A stretch of DNA of 64,000 nucleotides from Sclerodactyla briareus (GCA_026419785.1 JAODTK010005198.1:170237-234236), one strand, 5' to 3'; counted from the first letter of the stretch, positions 11,831 through 24,894 are shown. Made by a program: numbers and translations. Notes: generated by a model from the sequence alone, not told the origin.

Positions 11831-13380
11831 CATTATTACACAAGGACCACTGCTCCCAGGTTTGAAGAAAATCAACTAAGCTTGTGGGAAGAGAATCATT
11901 TCAAGTACCATTGTTGTGAAATTTCACATAAAAGGGCCCTAGGCCCAAATGGCCACCTTTTGGACCAAAATTCCTGACCACCACCCGAAAGGAACGCTGC
12001 TTTTAGATCATCTTATGACGGGAACATCATTCACTGTGCACCAAAATTTCGTGTGGTAGGAACGCAGTTTGTGTGATTTCACTGATGCCCTAGGGCCCCA
12101 GTGACACTGGGCCTTGTGACCAAAATTCCTGAACAATAACCCTGAAGGGTATTAGGCCATCTTTATGACCGTTCATCATTTCCACTAGTGCACCTCAAAT
12201 TCTCAGCCTGTATGACGAGTCAATTAACGCGTGATTTCACATGATGGCGCCTAGGGCCCACAACTCGGGCCTGGAGCCTAAATTCCCTAACACCGCCCGA
12301 TGGCCCACTCCCCAGGACCATTACAATGTAACTTTAAATGAACAAATTGAAGCTTGTATAGAGGAGATGCATTTCAGCACCATTGTGTGGTAAATTTCAT
12401 AAGATGGGGCCATAGGAGCCCTAGGGGGACCGCTTGTGACCAAAATATTTTCTGAAACCCAGCACCACCCTGAAGGTTCCGGCTATCAGACCATCATTTT
12501 GACTGACATTAGCCAACTGTGCCAATCAAAATGTACAGTAGGAAGAGCCAAATGTTTTTGTCTGTGATTCACAGATGGGTGGATCGGGCCCTACGGCCCA
12601 GTGGGACTGTGACCAAAATTTCCTGAGAACAGCGTCCCCGAAGGTTTTACACTCTTAGACCATCATTAATTACCGAACCTTTGCCAATCAGCACTAGCAC
12701 TGCGGCAGTAAGTCGAAATGTCGTCAGGAGTATAATCATTTGGCGTGATTCTTCACATGAATGCGGCCCCAAGGGGCCCACACCTTCACACTGGCCTTTG
12801 ACAACATTCCCCGAACTATTCAACTAACCTCCAACACACATCAACACCCCCGATGGTATGGTCGCCCACACTATCCAACCCAAGGACATTATCCTGGTAA
12901 CTTTAAATGAAATCAATTGAAGCTTACAAGGCTATCCCTTTCACGCACCATTTTGGGTGTGTAAGTTCCTTTCATACAATGGGCCCCTAGTGCCCCAAGT
13001 TGGACCCGTGGATGGAGGCCAAAATTTTCTGACCCCCTTAAGGTACCCCAAACCGCTATTAGACCATCATTATGACTGAACAACAGATCTGTGCAATCAA
13101 AATTTGTGGAGGAGAAACATTTTGCATGATTTCACATGATGGGCCCCTAGGGCCCAAGTGGACCGTGGACCAAAATTTTCCCCGACATACCGAAGTATGA
13201 AATGGATAATCACCATCATTAGTACCGAACATCAGAACTGTGCATCAAATTCGTAGGAGGATAAGCATTTTTGTGTGATTCAACATGATGGTCCCCAGGC
13301 CCCCGTGGGACCCTTGGGACCAAAATTCCCTTGGAACGCCAACCCCGAAGGTACGGCCTATTAGACCATCATAAGCCAGT
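11830..13380. repeat. Higher-order tandem array, about 150-180 bp units
   Basis: About nine degenerate units are anchored on GGGCCCTAGGGCCC-like palindromes at roughly 11,937, 12,088, 12,250, 12,420, 12,591, 12,771, 12,988, 13,147 and 13,295. The anchors are followed by GTGGACC, ACCAAAATTTC and TTAGACCATCATTA phrases. Two unit types alternate. One carries TAACTTTAAATGAA with CAATTGAAGCTT or a close variant (near 11,860, 12,330 and 12,900). The other carries GACTGAACATCA-like text. The order approximates X-Y-Y repeated three times. Confidence 0.7.
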
Positions 13381-14095
13381 CGGAGAGGCTCTTTGCGCTT
13401 TATCTCAAATTGGTCCCCCCCCGCCGCCATGCCCCCCCCCCCGTGCATTGTCCCCGCGGTGCTTGCATTTGTGACCAATTCCTGTTACTGTCGGCGGGAC
13501 CTAGAACAATCCGCCACAGTATTTTAAAAACAATGGAGTAACTGAGATCTTTGAGACACTTCACATTATTCGCCCTTGTTTTTCAACAATATAATTTTCA
13601 ATCGGGCTCTGCATGAAGAAAACAGTTGTATATTAGGTCTAGTCATTATCTGTATGCTAACTAAAACGAAAACAAGAGAAATTCCGCTAAATGTGATCAC
13701 TGATCCACGTGTCATGGTCATATGCACACAGTCAAGATATTTGTACCTTGCGTAGAATGGAATAATCCCCCTTAACTGCTAACGTACGGTCGCGCAGAGC
13801 GGGTGTTGATTGGCTGGACACTCCGAATTTGGCAGTCGGGGTGGTTTATTAATTTCACGTTCATCCTGAAGGTTCTCCATAGTTTGTTAGTGACTAATAG
13901 CTTCCCTTGGAAATATTTGATAGATAGCCTGATATGCTGGAATCGGCTGGTTCTAACAAAGTTATTGCATTTTTCTACTGAATATTCGGCGAGCTCAGAC
14001 CACACAGTACAACTATGACGGGAACGCACGTTAGAAAGTTTGGCACACATGGACAAATTGCGCAATGACCATGCTGAACTCTGAACTGGCTTACA
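13381..14095. other. No gene recognised
   Basis: Separates the main tandem array from an isolated unit. A C-rich tract occurs near 13,417-13,443. No exon was recognised. Confidence 0.35.
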
Positions 14096-14230
14096 TCCAC
14101 ACCTTGACATCAGCACTGTGCATAAAATTTGTAGGAGGAGAAGCATTTTGCGTGATTTACACATATGGGGCCCTAGGGCCCACACTAGGCCTTGGTCCCA
14201 AAATCTGAAACACCACCGATTGCCCCTTCA
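14096..14230. repeat. Isolated unit of the 11.8-13.4 kb array
   Basis: Carries CATCAGCACTGTGC, TTTGTAGGAGGAGAAGCATT and GGGGCCCTAGGGCCCACA in the order seen in the array. It is about 720 bp beyond the end of the array. Confidence 0.6.
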
Positions 14231-14314
14231 CTTGGCCCTGCATCGGGCCCCATTTTCACCATGATCCATCAAACACTGTCTGAGGAGTAGCATTTGAATC
14301 AATTGTTGAAGTAA

Positions 14315-14335
14315 TGATAGATAGATAGATAGAAT
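14315..14335. repeat. Short GATA microsatellite
   Basis: Four tandem GATA units. Confidence 0.7.
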
Positions 14336-14720
14336 GCAGGATCACAATAGCTCACCCCGCACATGCTGGTGAGCTAACACACAACCCTCACCTGTGTGGG
14401 AATGGTCACCCTGCTCATGAGGCAAACCAAAAGTACCTGACTGATTATCTAGCCAAAAGTGTTCCATTTTTTACCTATAATGTCCCCAGGTGGCAGATGC
14501 TTCTGGATGAGCCATGGCATAATTTACTGGGATTAGCATTCTGGCTAGTGAACTAGCATGTCACTCATCATTTCACTAGATGATCATCATCCTCTGTGAA
14601 TAAGTAATTACACCGTTTGGGAGAACCCCATTCACAGCCCTTTTCAGAAACTGGTATAACCACTCATCAATATGGAGAGAATAACAGGTATAACTGTCAT
14701 GTTGATTTTAACTCATATAG

Positions 14721-14915
14721 CATGGGCGTCAACAGGTGGGGGACGGGGGGGGGGGGGGGGGGGGGGTTGGGGGGGGGGGGGGGGGGTGGGGGGGGGGGGG
14801 GGGGGGGGGGGGGGGTGGGGTGGGAGGGGGGGGGGGGGGGGGTGACATGTCCCCCCACTTTCAAAAGTTTGGGGGAGGGGGACATAATATCGAACCCCCC
14901 CCCCACTTTCCGGAC
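14721..14915 (+). repeat. G/C-tract element, copy 1
   Basis: Layout: GGGCGTCAACAGG, about 100 bases of nearly pure G, TGACATGTCCCCCCACTTT, GGGGGACATAATATCGAA, then a C tract and CCACTTTCCGGACC. The same order recurs near 55.1 kb. Related G/C-tract copies lie at 19.05 and 22.6 kb. Glycine- or proline-rich open frames here are artefacts of the homopolymers. Confidence 0.6.
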
Positions 14916-16194
14916 CGTATAAAAAATAATGGCACAGATGCCGATTTTGTGTACCACTCTCAACTTATTCAATTTTTTGTTAACCAAACAATAATCGCGT
15001 GGAAATTGTCTAAGTCCCCTGCTTCCAGGTGCTGGAAACCCCAGTGAAAATCTGGACCCGACTAGGGCGACAGTCGGACGATTACCCATGTTTCCTACCG
15101 ATTCTTCGAATTTAAAACTCGAAGAGCCAAAAGTGCACATCGCGCGCAATGAACTTTTTTCTTCCAGCGGTGTAGGCTTAATATGCGATTTCATGCTTTC
15201 GAATCATTTTGTTCACTCGATTAATTTCAGAAGCCTTGTGGACAGACTGCTCCCCCCCCCCCCCCCACCCCCACCCCCCCGCCCCCCCCTCCCTCCCCCA
15301 ATTTTCTGAGATAAAATTCGAGCGATAATTCCATCAATACAAGATACACTTATATGCCTATAGACAGACAGTAGCAAAAACATATCGCTCATCCGGCTAG
15401 TGGTAGTGGTGACCATGATTTGTCATGTCAATTATGTCCTGATCGGGCAAAAAAACTAACCTCCCGTTGTGAGTGAATTCTTACGTCACTGTAGCTTATT
15501 CAACCAGGTACTGTGGCTACAGTGTAGGTGCAGGACCTAGGTGCGTTCTAGGCATGTACCCCCATGGCTGAGTAAGTGAATGCTCAGTCAAGTGAGTCAA
15601 GACATTTGGAGCCTGAAACTTGAGTTGAAACCTTTCAGATCTTCACAAACTGGAACCCAAAAATGTCAAAGTCCTGCAGACAACCGATGCGAGAATCTGA
15701 TGAAGGTCATTTTGCAACATAGATTGTATACTGTGCTCACTACAATATGAGCTCCCCTATACAGAAAATTATAATGAGAAATTAAAAAACGAAAGGCTCA
15801 ATCACATTTTCTTTTTCTTTTTTCTACAAACTGTCTCCCATCTTTTCCTTATTGTATTATATACTCACTTTTACGGTACAAAATTGGAGGAAGTGAATAA
15901 AATGGCAAGCGAGGTTCCCGCAGGGTATATCTTACTCCATCTTGGAGCTGTTTAACTCTCTCTGGAATAACAAAACAAACTTATATTCTTGAGAACGGTG
16001 ACTGAATGGAATTGTTTATCACCTTCAGCCTTATTGTTCTCTACTGAGGCAACAATATTGCTATATATCCAGGCCAACCACCGTTTCTATATGTAGGCTA
16101 CATAAGTGTCCATAAATCAATGATCAGCCCTATCAATTGGCCACACAGACTACCGTAAGCAACGCTACAAAGAATATCTCAACCTATATCTTCT
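14916..16194. other. No gene recognised
   Basis: Contains a pyrimidine-rich C tract at 15,250-15,300. No exon or repeat family was identified. Confidence 0.35.
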
Positions 16195-17644
16195 GCAACA
16201 AGTATATTTGGCTAAGTTTGAAAGAATAAACCTTGCCGTAAGAATTTATTTGCCATACGTAATAACCTGTCTATGCGACCTTCCCCCCCAATAAGTGTTA
16301 TTTTCACAAATAACACAAGTGACACATCCAGCTAGCCTACATTAGTAATGTAGGCTTCTAACCTCTGGACAGGGGCCGATCTTCTCACTACATCCCCCGA
16401 GTCCAACGTTAATCAATTGAATATTCCACGGCAACCTGTTGTTACTGTGCAGTGTACAAGTGTGCAAAGCCTGCCCAAAGACCTGTCACTACTTCCTTGC
16501 AATAAGCAGGGACATAAATTTTTGAACATATCCCCACCCCAATTTTTCCTGGCTATACCGGCCGTAGTGATTCATGGGTTCCATTGACTTGTGCATTCTT
16601 CTGTTGATAGTCAACTGCTGACAAATTACTAAGACATAGGCCTACTCGTTCAAAAAATCGATAAGTTCTCCTAATGAATTAACTTTCATAAATAAATTAT
16701 TATATGTATTTATGGAAAACGTCTGTGTTTTGATTTCGAAAACAGAACAGAAATAACGCACAGAATGGGTAATAAATTTCCTCAGGAGAAAAACTTCTAT
16801 TGGAATTTTGAATTTCTTTGCAATTTGGCCTATTGGTAGAAAAATGGTGATCTCCTACAAAAATCGGCAAAAATTCCTATGAGAATTCAGATTCCCATGA
16901 TATTTTTTTGTTAGGGTTAGGGGGCCAAAACTGGCAATTGGAATCCCCATCCCCCTGAATTTATCTCGTTCCACTTCGTGAAATTCAAAAAGAAATTGAG
17001 CTATATAATTGACTAGGCTATGGCCCATATTGATACATAGTTTTCGGTTCCATCATTTAATTTTGTGAACAGGTTTCTCACTTTTGCTTGGTGGATCATG
17101 TGCAACCAGTCCCTCCACAAACAATTAATGAGAGATTTTAGGCACTTCGTTAGAGCAAAAATTCCTGTATAGCTCCTACTGATGTTGACCATGTAAGGGA
17201 TTCAAATAATAATAATGATAATAATAACAAAATGATAATTTGCAAGCGCAGTACCGTAACAGCACTGTTCAATGCGGCTCCCCTAATTTGAAAATCAACC
17301 AAAATATTTCAAACGAAACATGATGGTCTTCACATTAATAGGACATAAATATTGAAATATTTTTCAGTAGTAGTAGTTGTATTAAGCACTGTACTTAAAG
17401 ACAGATTCATACCTCTGACTATACAGTTATGCTTTCAAATAGAAACGGATGTCCCCCAGGGCCCAGTAATGAAGATGATATGTTTGTTTGCAATGACACT
17501 GAATCGGAAAGACCAAAACTGATGGCCTAAAATATTTCGAATCCAGTATTGTTTTTTCAGAGTATTTTGAACAGGGATAGACACCAATATTTCTCGCTTC
17601 ACCCCCCTCCCGAGCGTTAAACAGTGTTGCCACAGTGCCACAAC

Positions 17645-17679
<35 letters not shown>

Positions 17680-19650
17680 AACACACACACACTCTCCCCA
17701 TTTTGGTAACCACAAGACAAACCTGCATTCAAATGCCTACAGAACCAATTTCTTCAAGGCTTAAAATTGACATAATACCATCCACACAAAGTGACTACAA
17801 AAAGAGGCGAAAGCTAGCCTAAACCCATAAATACCAACCATACATAAATTTTTACACATTATCACATTTTCAGCTTCCGAAGGATGAATTAAGGTCAGTT
17901 TGAAAAGCTTTCTCCAGAATCACATCGAAAGGTGCAGAAGCTAACTCTGTGAACCCCTCGTAAAGCGTAGTCCCATTCGAATTATTCGATACTATTGAAT
18001 TATCATCTTCGACCAAACCAAAGTTCTCTCTGGGTGTGCAATAATTTTACCAACATTTTACAAGTTTCCCCCTTTTAAAAACAAACAAAAATACAATTTC
18101 CATATTATTAACAAATTGACGAATTTTACAACAAAGAAAAATTCTGCTGAAATTGAGTCTCACTGATTGACTACTCGAAAATTGATTCACAAGCCCAACC
18201 ACTTGTCCGCAGGGGGTCCTGCAGAGTTTACCAAGTCAATTCCATCCTCAAATCCCCCCTAGCTTCAATATTCGCATTCATTCGATTTTTTAAAATTCAA
18301 GGGTCTAGAGTCCAACCGAAAAATGTCAATCTCCTCCACTTAAAACGTAATAATACCTTTCGAATATCTCTAACAATTCGTGCAAATCTAATCCAGAAAT
18401 GAATCCAGGTGCAGGTGCGTCCGACGGGCGTGCGGGCAGGCTCAACGATATCCGTGTACGACTATACTAACTGGACTGTTTGGCATGGCGATCCGTGAGA
18501 CTGTTCCCCATCGGCACTCGTGTTTGTACCGTTTTGATGTCAACATTCCGCACACCACATGTTACTTGGCCCTGCAATGCTGCATGCTAGGGAAGCTGGA
18601 TTCTCAATGCAGGTATTGGGAAGATAATCACAGCTATACCTCATGTAGTCCTCCCTGTGTGCCCTACATTGGAAGGGTTTCGGCACTGGTTTCGAAGGGT
18701 AGAATACAGACCACATTTCAACAGTGATTGCAATTAGGGAACCTATTCTCCGATTTCCTCATGGAGCTTCCTGATTTGTTGTTGTTTCCTCCCTTTTCCG
18801 GGCTTCGATGTTATTAATATCATATGTCAGTTCCCCCATGACGTTGTCACTTTACGCGTAGGTGAGTATCTAGATTTAGGTCACAAAACTTTACCCGAGG
18901 GAGGGAGGGGGCGCTACACCTACAGAAATTTCATTCAACCATCTTGAAGAACGTGTAAATTATGAGAGCCCCCAAGGTTCCAAATGCCCACAAAGCGTTT
19001 TACCTGGGTTTTGCTGGGGAAAGTATGAGACCTATGTGGCACGGGCGGGGCGATCATGTGGATAGGTTGGGGGGGGGGTGGTGGGGGGGGAAAAAACGTG
19101 GCGTCCCCCTCCCAAATTTGGGGTTGGGAGGAGGGTGGACGCAATGCATTTTTGCCCCCCCCCCCCACCCCCCCAAGATTTGAAGCCCTACTAGACTGCT
19201 ATTATCGCTGACCTGTATCCGACCGAATATCCATCCACCATGTTTAAACAAATGCAGTGCTTACCGTAATGAGTGAGTTGATGGAAATTCTGCTGCTCTC
19301 CATTTTCGAAATTTTTATGCGCGCTGCGCGCGGATCTTTCATTGTCGGGTGTGTTCAAGACATATATGTGCCTTCTCAGACCATATAGATGTTCCTTTAA
19401 CAAAAAATGGCCTGAAATTTCATCTGGGTTGTTCTTAACTTATCATGAGACGAAGGGTTCCCTCCAATCCCTATCGTTTACATAGACATCTTCACCATCA
19501 CATCACCTTCAAACCAGCTTAAGGTGTGTCCCTCCTTCAAACAATCGCTTATCTTGAGTGCAGGGGGTTGAGACGGACCCGGGGGTAAGGTCTAACCTAC
19601 CGGCGGGATCTGTGATTTATTTATGGTGCGCCCACTCTACCACTTGTTGA
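16195..19650 (+). repeat. 3.5-kb tandem duplication, copy A
   Basis: Runs from GCAACAAGTATATTTGG to GGCGGGATCTGTGATTTATT and a few tens of bases beyond. Copy B follows head to tail within about 10 bases. Shared anchors include AACGTCTGTGTTTTGATTTC, CTCAACGATATCCGTGTACG, a C tract (30 C at 17,647-17,676) and GCGCGCTGCGCGCGGAT. No conserved long reading frame survives in both copies, so the unit is treated as non-coding. Confidence 0.85.
19040..19190 (+). repeat. G/C-tract element, copy 2 (within copy A)
   Basis: GCACGGGCGGGGCGATCATG, G tracts, CCCCCTCCCAAATTTGGGG, GACGCAATGCAT, then C tracts. The parallel position in copy B (22.6 kb) shows it predates the duplication. Confidence 0.5.
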
Positions 19651-19658
19651 AGTTTCGT

Positions 19659-21233
19659 GCAACAAGTATATTTGGATAATGTTTGAAAGATATAACAGTT
19701 GCCGTAAGATTTATTTGCCCATACGTAATAAAAAACTTGTCTATTGCGACCATTCCCCCAATAAGTGTTATTTTCACAATTGAACACAAGTGAACATCCC
19801 GCTAGCAACATTAGTAATGAGGGCTATCCCTTGGGACAGCGGGCGATCTCTCACGAACATCCCCGAGTCCAACGTTAAATCAATGAATTATTCCTAAGGC
19901 AACCTGGTTTTACTGTGTGCAAGTGTACAAGTGTGCAAATCCTTGCACAAAAAAGAACCTGTCACTTCGTGAATAAGCAGGGACATAAATTTTGAACATA
20001 TCCCCACCCAAATTTCTGGCTATACCCAGGGGTAGTGATTCATGGTTCCAATTGACTTGTGCATTCTTCGGTTGTAGTCCAAAATGCTGACAAATTGATA
20101 ACGAGAGGACAATAGGCGACTCGTCAAAATAAATCGATAAGTGCTCCTAATGAATTAACTTCATAAATAAATTAGATATGTATTTATGGAAAACGTCTGT
20201 GTTTTGATTTCGAAAGACGACACGAAATAACGCACCGAATCGGTCAATCAAAAATTTCTTCAGGAGAAAAAAATTCATGGAATGGAATTTCTTTGAATTT
20301 TGTCCTATGTAGGAAAATGGTGAATCTCCTACAACAACTAGGCAAAATTCCTATGAGAAATTCAGATTCCCATGAGATTTTTGTAGGGTAGGGGGCCAAA
20401 AACTGGCACTTGGAATCCCCATAACCCGGAATTCTATCTCAGTCACTTCGGAAATTAAAAAAAGAAAGTGAAGACATAATAATTGATCTAGGCTAGGCCC
20501 ATTATTTTTATAAATAGTTTTTGTTCATCATTTATTTTGTGACAGTTTCTCACTTTGGTGGATTAATGTTGCACCAAGTTCCCGCCACAAAAAATAATCG
20601 AAGAGATTTTAGGCACTTCTTCGAGCAAAAAAAAATTCCGGTATAGGCCTACTTATGTTGACAATGTAAGGGATTCAATAATAAGAATGATAATATAATA
20701 AATGTAATTTGCAAAGCGCCAGGTATCCAATGTGAACAGCTCGTTCAATGCTGCTTTCCCCTGACATGTGAAAGCAACCACAAAAGATTTCTCAAAAATG
20801 ATGGTCTCACAAAAGGACATAAGATTGAAATGATTTTCAGTAGTAGTAGTTGTAGTAGCTACTGTAACTTAAAGACAGATTAATACCTCTGACTTAACAG
20901 TTATGCTTTCAAAAAAGAAACAGGATGTCCCCCAGGCCCACAGTAATGAAAGAGATATGTTTTGCAGATCACACGAATAGGGAAAGACCAAAACTGATGG
21001 CCAAATATTGAAAACTCAGTATTGTTTCAGACGTCATTTGGAACGGGGACTTTAGGACACCAAATTTATCAGCAGCACCCCCTCCCGCGTTAACCGTGTG
21101 CCACGTGCCACAACACCCCCCCACCCCCCCCCCCCCCCCCCCCCCCCTCCCCCCCCCCCCCCCCCCCTCCCGCCCCCCCCCCCCCCCCCCCCCCCCCCCC
21201 CCACCCCCCTCCCCCCCCCCCCCCCCCCCCCCA

Positions 21234-21264
<31 letters not shown>

Positions 21265-23190
21265 ACACACCACCCACTCACCCCATTTTGTGTTACACAA
21301 GACAAACCTCATTCAAGGGACTACCAGACCAATTTCTGCCAAGGCCTTAACAAAATGTTGAGCAATAACATCCAACACCAAAGGGACAAGAGTGCGAAAA
21401 GCTAGGCCTACCCATTTTTTTTTTTACAGTTCATCTTTTCAGTTCAGAAGCGATGAATTAGGTCAGTTTGAAAAAGCTTTGCTCGAAGCACATCGGAAAG
21501 TGCAGAAGCTGAACTCGTGAACCCCTCGTAGAAGCGTGTTCGTTCCCAATCGAATTATTCGAACTATTGAAAGTCTCCATTATTCGACCAAACCAAAGTT
21601 CTCTCTGGGGGATAGCAATAATTTACACCAGACATTTGTTATTGAACGCTATAAAAATAATCCAATATATTATTACAATATTGACGAAATTTTACACCAA
21701 AGAACAAATTCTGGCTGAGAAGAAAAGTGAGTCTCCACTGAATTTGACTACCGACATTGAAGCACCTAGCCGCAACCACTTGTCCGCGGGGTCCTGCAGA
21801 TGTTTACCAGTCAAGTCCATAGAAAAGCCAAAACCTAGACTTCCAAGATTACGCATTCATTCTGAGTTATTCAGGGTCTAGAGTCCAACCTAAAAATGTA
21901 AAATCTCCTCCATTAAAACGTTAATAATCCAGTTTTCGAATGAATAGCTAGAACAATTCGTGCAAATATATAATCCAGAAATTGAATCCGCGGGTGCAGG
22001 TTGCGTCTACGTGGGGCAGGCTCAACGATATCCGTGTACGACTAGACTAACTGGACTGTGCTGAAGCGATCCGTGAGAATGTGACACCAGTCGGAACTCT
22101 TGTGTGTACCGCTTTGATGTCAACATTCCGCACACCACATTGTGTGACTGCATGCTAGGATGCATTTGCTATGTGAAGCCGGTATCCAATGCAGGGTATG
22201 GGTTATTTTTAAGAGATAATCACAGTATATACATCAGTAGCCTCCCTGGTAGCCTACATTGAAGGGAATCGCACATGGTCGAAGCGGGAGAATACAACAC
22301 AAATTTCAAAAATGATTGCAATTAGGGAACGATTCTCCGATTTCCTCATGAGCTCATGAGTGTTGTTGTTCCCTGTTCCGGGGCTTCGAAGGTGATTATA
22401 TCATTGTCGTTCCATGAGCGGTTGTATTGTGGTACACTTTACGCGTAGGTGAGTATCTATTTTAGGGTACCAAACTTATCAGAGGGCGCTAAAACTTACA
22501 GGAAATTTCAACATCTGAATAACGTGTGGTAGGGTAAATGAGTATTGAGAGCCCCCAAAAAGGTTCCAAATGCCCAACAAAGGCGTTTGAACGGGTTTGC
22601 TGAAGTATGAGAACAGTGGAGGCAAGGGGCGGCGATCATGAGGAGAGGGGGGGGGGGCCGGGGGGGGGGGGAACGGCCGTCCCCTCCCAATCAATTGGGT
22701 TGGGAGGGGGGGGGACGCAATGCATGTTGGCCCCCCCCCCCCCCAATATTGAACCCGACTGCTATTTCGCTGACCACTGTATCGCATATCCATCAGCAAC
22801 CATTTTTAAACAAATGCATGATGACCTAAATGATACGATGTTGAGGGAATTTCTGCTGGCTGCGCATTTTCGAAATTTTTGTCGCGCTGCGCGCGGATAT
22901 TTCATGTGTGTTCGGGTAGTGTTCAGACATATGATGTGCCTTCAGCAGACATATGATGTTCCTAACCAAAAAATGCCTGAAAAGTACTCTGGGGTGTTCT
23001 CAATTACAATGAGAAGACACGGGTTCCTCCAATCCCTATCGCTTGCATTAAGACTAGCGTCACCAGCTTAAGGTGTGTCTAAGTGTCCAAACAAATCGCT
23101 ATATTGAGGGGAAGGGGGTGAGACGACGGGGGGTGGTCTACCACCTGGCGGGATCTGTGATTTATTTATGGTGCGACCACTGTTGAAAGT
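19659..23190 (+). repeat. 3.5-kb tandem duplication, copy B
   Basis: Matches copy A in order throughout. The offset drifts from about 3,470 to 3,580 bp because of many small indels. The C tract of copy A is expanded here to about 147 bases of almost pure C (21,116-21,262). Differences between the copies are mostly one- to three-base insertions and deletions, with fewer substitutions. Confidence 0.85.
22612..22755 (+). repeat. G/C-tract element, copy 3 (within copy B)
   Basis: Positional counterpart of the 19.05-kb element: GGGGCGGCGATCATGAGG, G tracts, CCCCTCCCAATCAATTGGG, GACGCAATGCAT, then C tracts. Confidence 0.5.
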
Positions 23191-23765
23191 GAGTGCACAT
23201 ACGCTGTGCACATACTATCACTAGAGGGCACCACGGTTGCGGCATCGAAAATGCAACCACGGGACACCGCCACAAATTACGGTGTCAGAAAGCCATGATT
23301 CAAAATTTCAAGTGAAGAAAAGGCTGTCCAAAAAGGTGAAAGTCCAAAGTATTGGCTGAATGTTTGATGGGAATGGAATGCCCAAAAAGTGTAAACTCTG
23401 TTGTTTTGAAGGGAAGAATGTTGGGCGATGAGGCTTACGTCTACCACCTGGCGGGACCTATGATTTGTTTTGGCAAAAATGATGGTACAATCTGCAAATT
23501 TTAAAATAGGAGTATTATTCGGCAATCAATTTTATGGGTGCGACCCTGTTTTGAAAGTGGTTGCGTGCACGGTGCACATACTAAGGGGGATGGCACACGG
23601 TGCGGGTGGAAAACCCCATGAATAGTCATCGAAGCTTCGGCCAGGAGGAAACGCCACAATTTCGTGCAAAGACATGATCTAAAATTTTGGTGAAGACAAG
23701 TTTATATCCAAAGAGTGCCTGTCCTTTCAGATGGAATGTACCAAAGTGTACAAATTTTCGGTCGC
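23138..23765 (+). repeat. Two diverged units of a further direct repeat
   Basis: CTACCACCTGGCGGGA, TTTATGGTGCGACC, TTGAAAGT and GTGCACATACTA occur in order at 23,138-23,220 and again at 23,440-23,590. The second unit has an insertion of about 65 bp. The following text (GCCACAA, AAATTT, AAAGTGTA) also pairs up. The first block also ends copies A and B of the 3.5-kb duplication, so the unit is older than that duplication. Confidence 0.55.
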
Positions 23766-24890
23766 GCTTCGCGCGCAGTGGCGGTTTTACTTCTGTGTTA
23801 TATCATTAGGAAACAAGGTCTGGCTCCAAAGTAAGAAAGAGAAAGTCCATCCCATGCGACTGTGGGCCGCAAAGAAGATAAAAAACGGGGGCCGTAACCT
23901 TTAAGTACAAAAACCAGACCTGCCCTATCGTAAATGAAGGTCAGAGAGTGGTCAGTGCAATGTCGTTGTCAAATTGGATCCTGCAAATACTCGCGCTTCG
24001 CGCGAACGTAGTGTGGTGGCATTCTCCATTTCGATTGAGCCGTTCATGACTGAAAACCTCACTTGCATGTATTCAAGAATGTCACAGCAACCCAAACGCC
24101 AAAAAACCTGTGAAATTGATCCCGTATTGCGATAAGTTTTTTTGAAAAAACTTCCCTGAAACAGAAAAAAATTGTATCAATGTTAGGAGGAATGCTGATC
24201 TGACTGTCCCATGAGGCATGGGAAGTGCCGTTTACTGCAATTCGGGGGTCTGGCAACGAAAAATTTTCTTGTTACGCTACGCGCCAAAACCTGTGGTTGG
24301 CACTCCGCTTAGATGTATTCCTCGTGTACGGTTCCCCCCCCCCCATCCGCCAACACAAAATCGAAGCCCTGTATGGATGGGTTGATTCATTGTAACTCGG
24401 AGAAAAAGTGGTTTAATCACGATATTTTATATTTGGAGGAAAATAAATTTTCGGGGAAAAAAAAAAAAAAAATTTTTTTGTTTTTTGGGAAAATTCTTTT
24501 TCGGTTCAACATATTTTAAGTTTGTGAATCATACCGTAGAAAATAATGTGTTTCAAAATGAAAAACTACTGTCTTGGCATATACCTTAGCTATGGAAGAA
24601 GGAAACAAGCTGAACCAAAAGTGGTTTTTATTAGATTTGAAGCAATGGTAGGTTGTAGGTGATATCATCATCGTATTGTTGCCCAAGTAGGAGCGGTCGA
24701 ATTCGAAATATAGGCGTGCTTTAAACTAGTAAAACACATCGAACACTACCTGCCGGCAACCAATGTGGGGTTGGGGTCCGTGAATGAAAAAACTCTTCAT
24801 TTCAGCTAATATGATCGTTATCTGTATAGTACTGCAACGAACTCCTCGATTGGATATAAACTGATGCAGTAGGGCGTTTACTGAGAGATT
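23766..24890. other. No gene recognised
   Basis: Contains GCGCTTCGCGCG-type short palindromes near 23,763 and 23,993 and a related CGCTACGCGCC near 24,277. A run of A then T occurs at 24,457-24,482. Confidence 0.35.
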
Positions 24891-24894
24891 TGTC

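Noticed and set aside
14617..15194. Gly/Pro-rich open frames
   Set aside because: Produced by the G tract of a dispersed element.
21052..21361. Long Gly- or Pro-only open frames on both strands
   Set aside because: They are direct translations of a C homopolymer and have no splice or codon signal.
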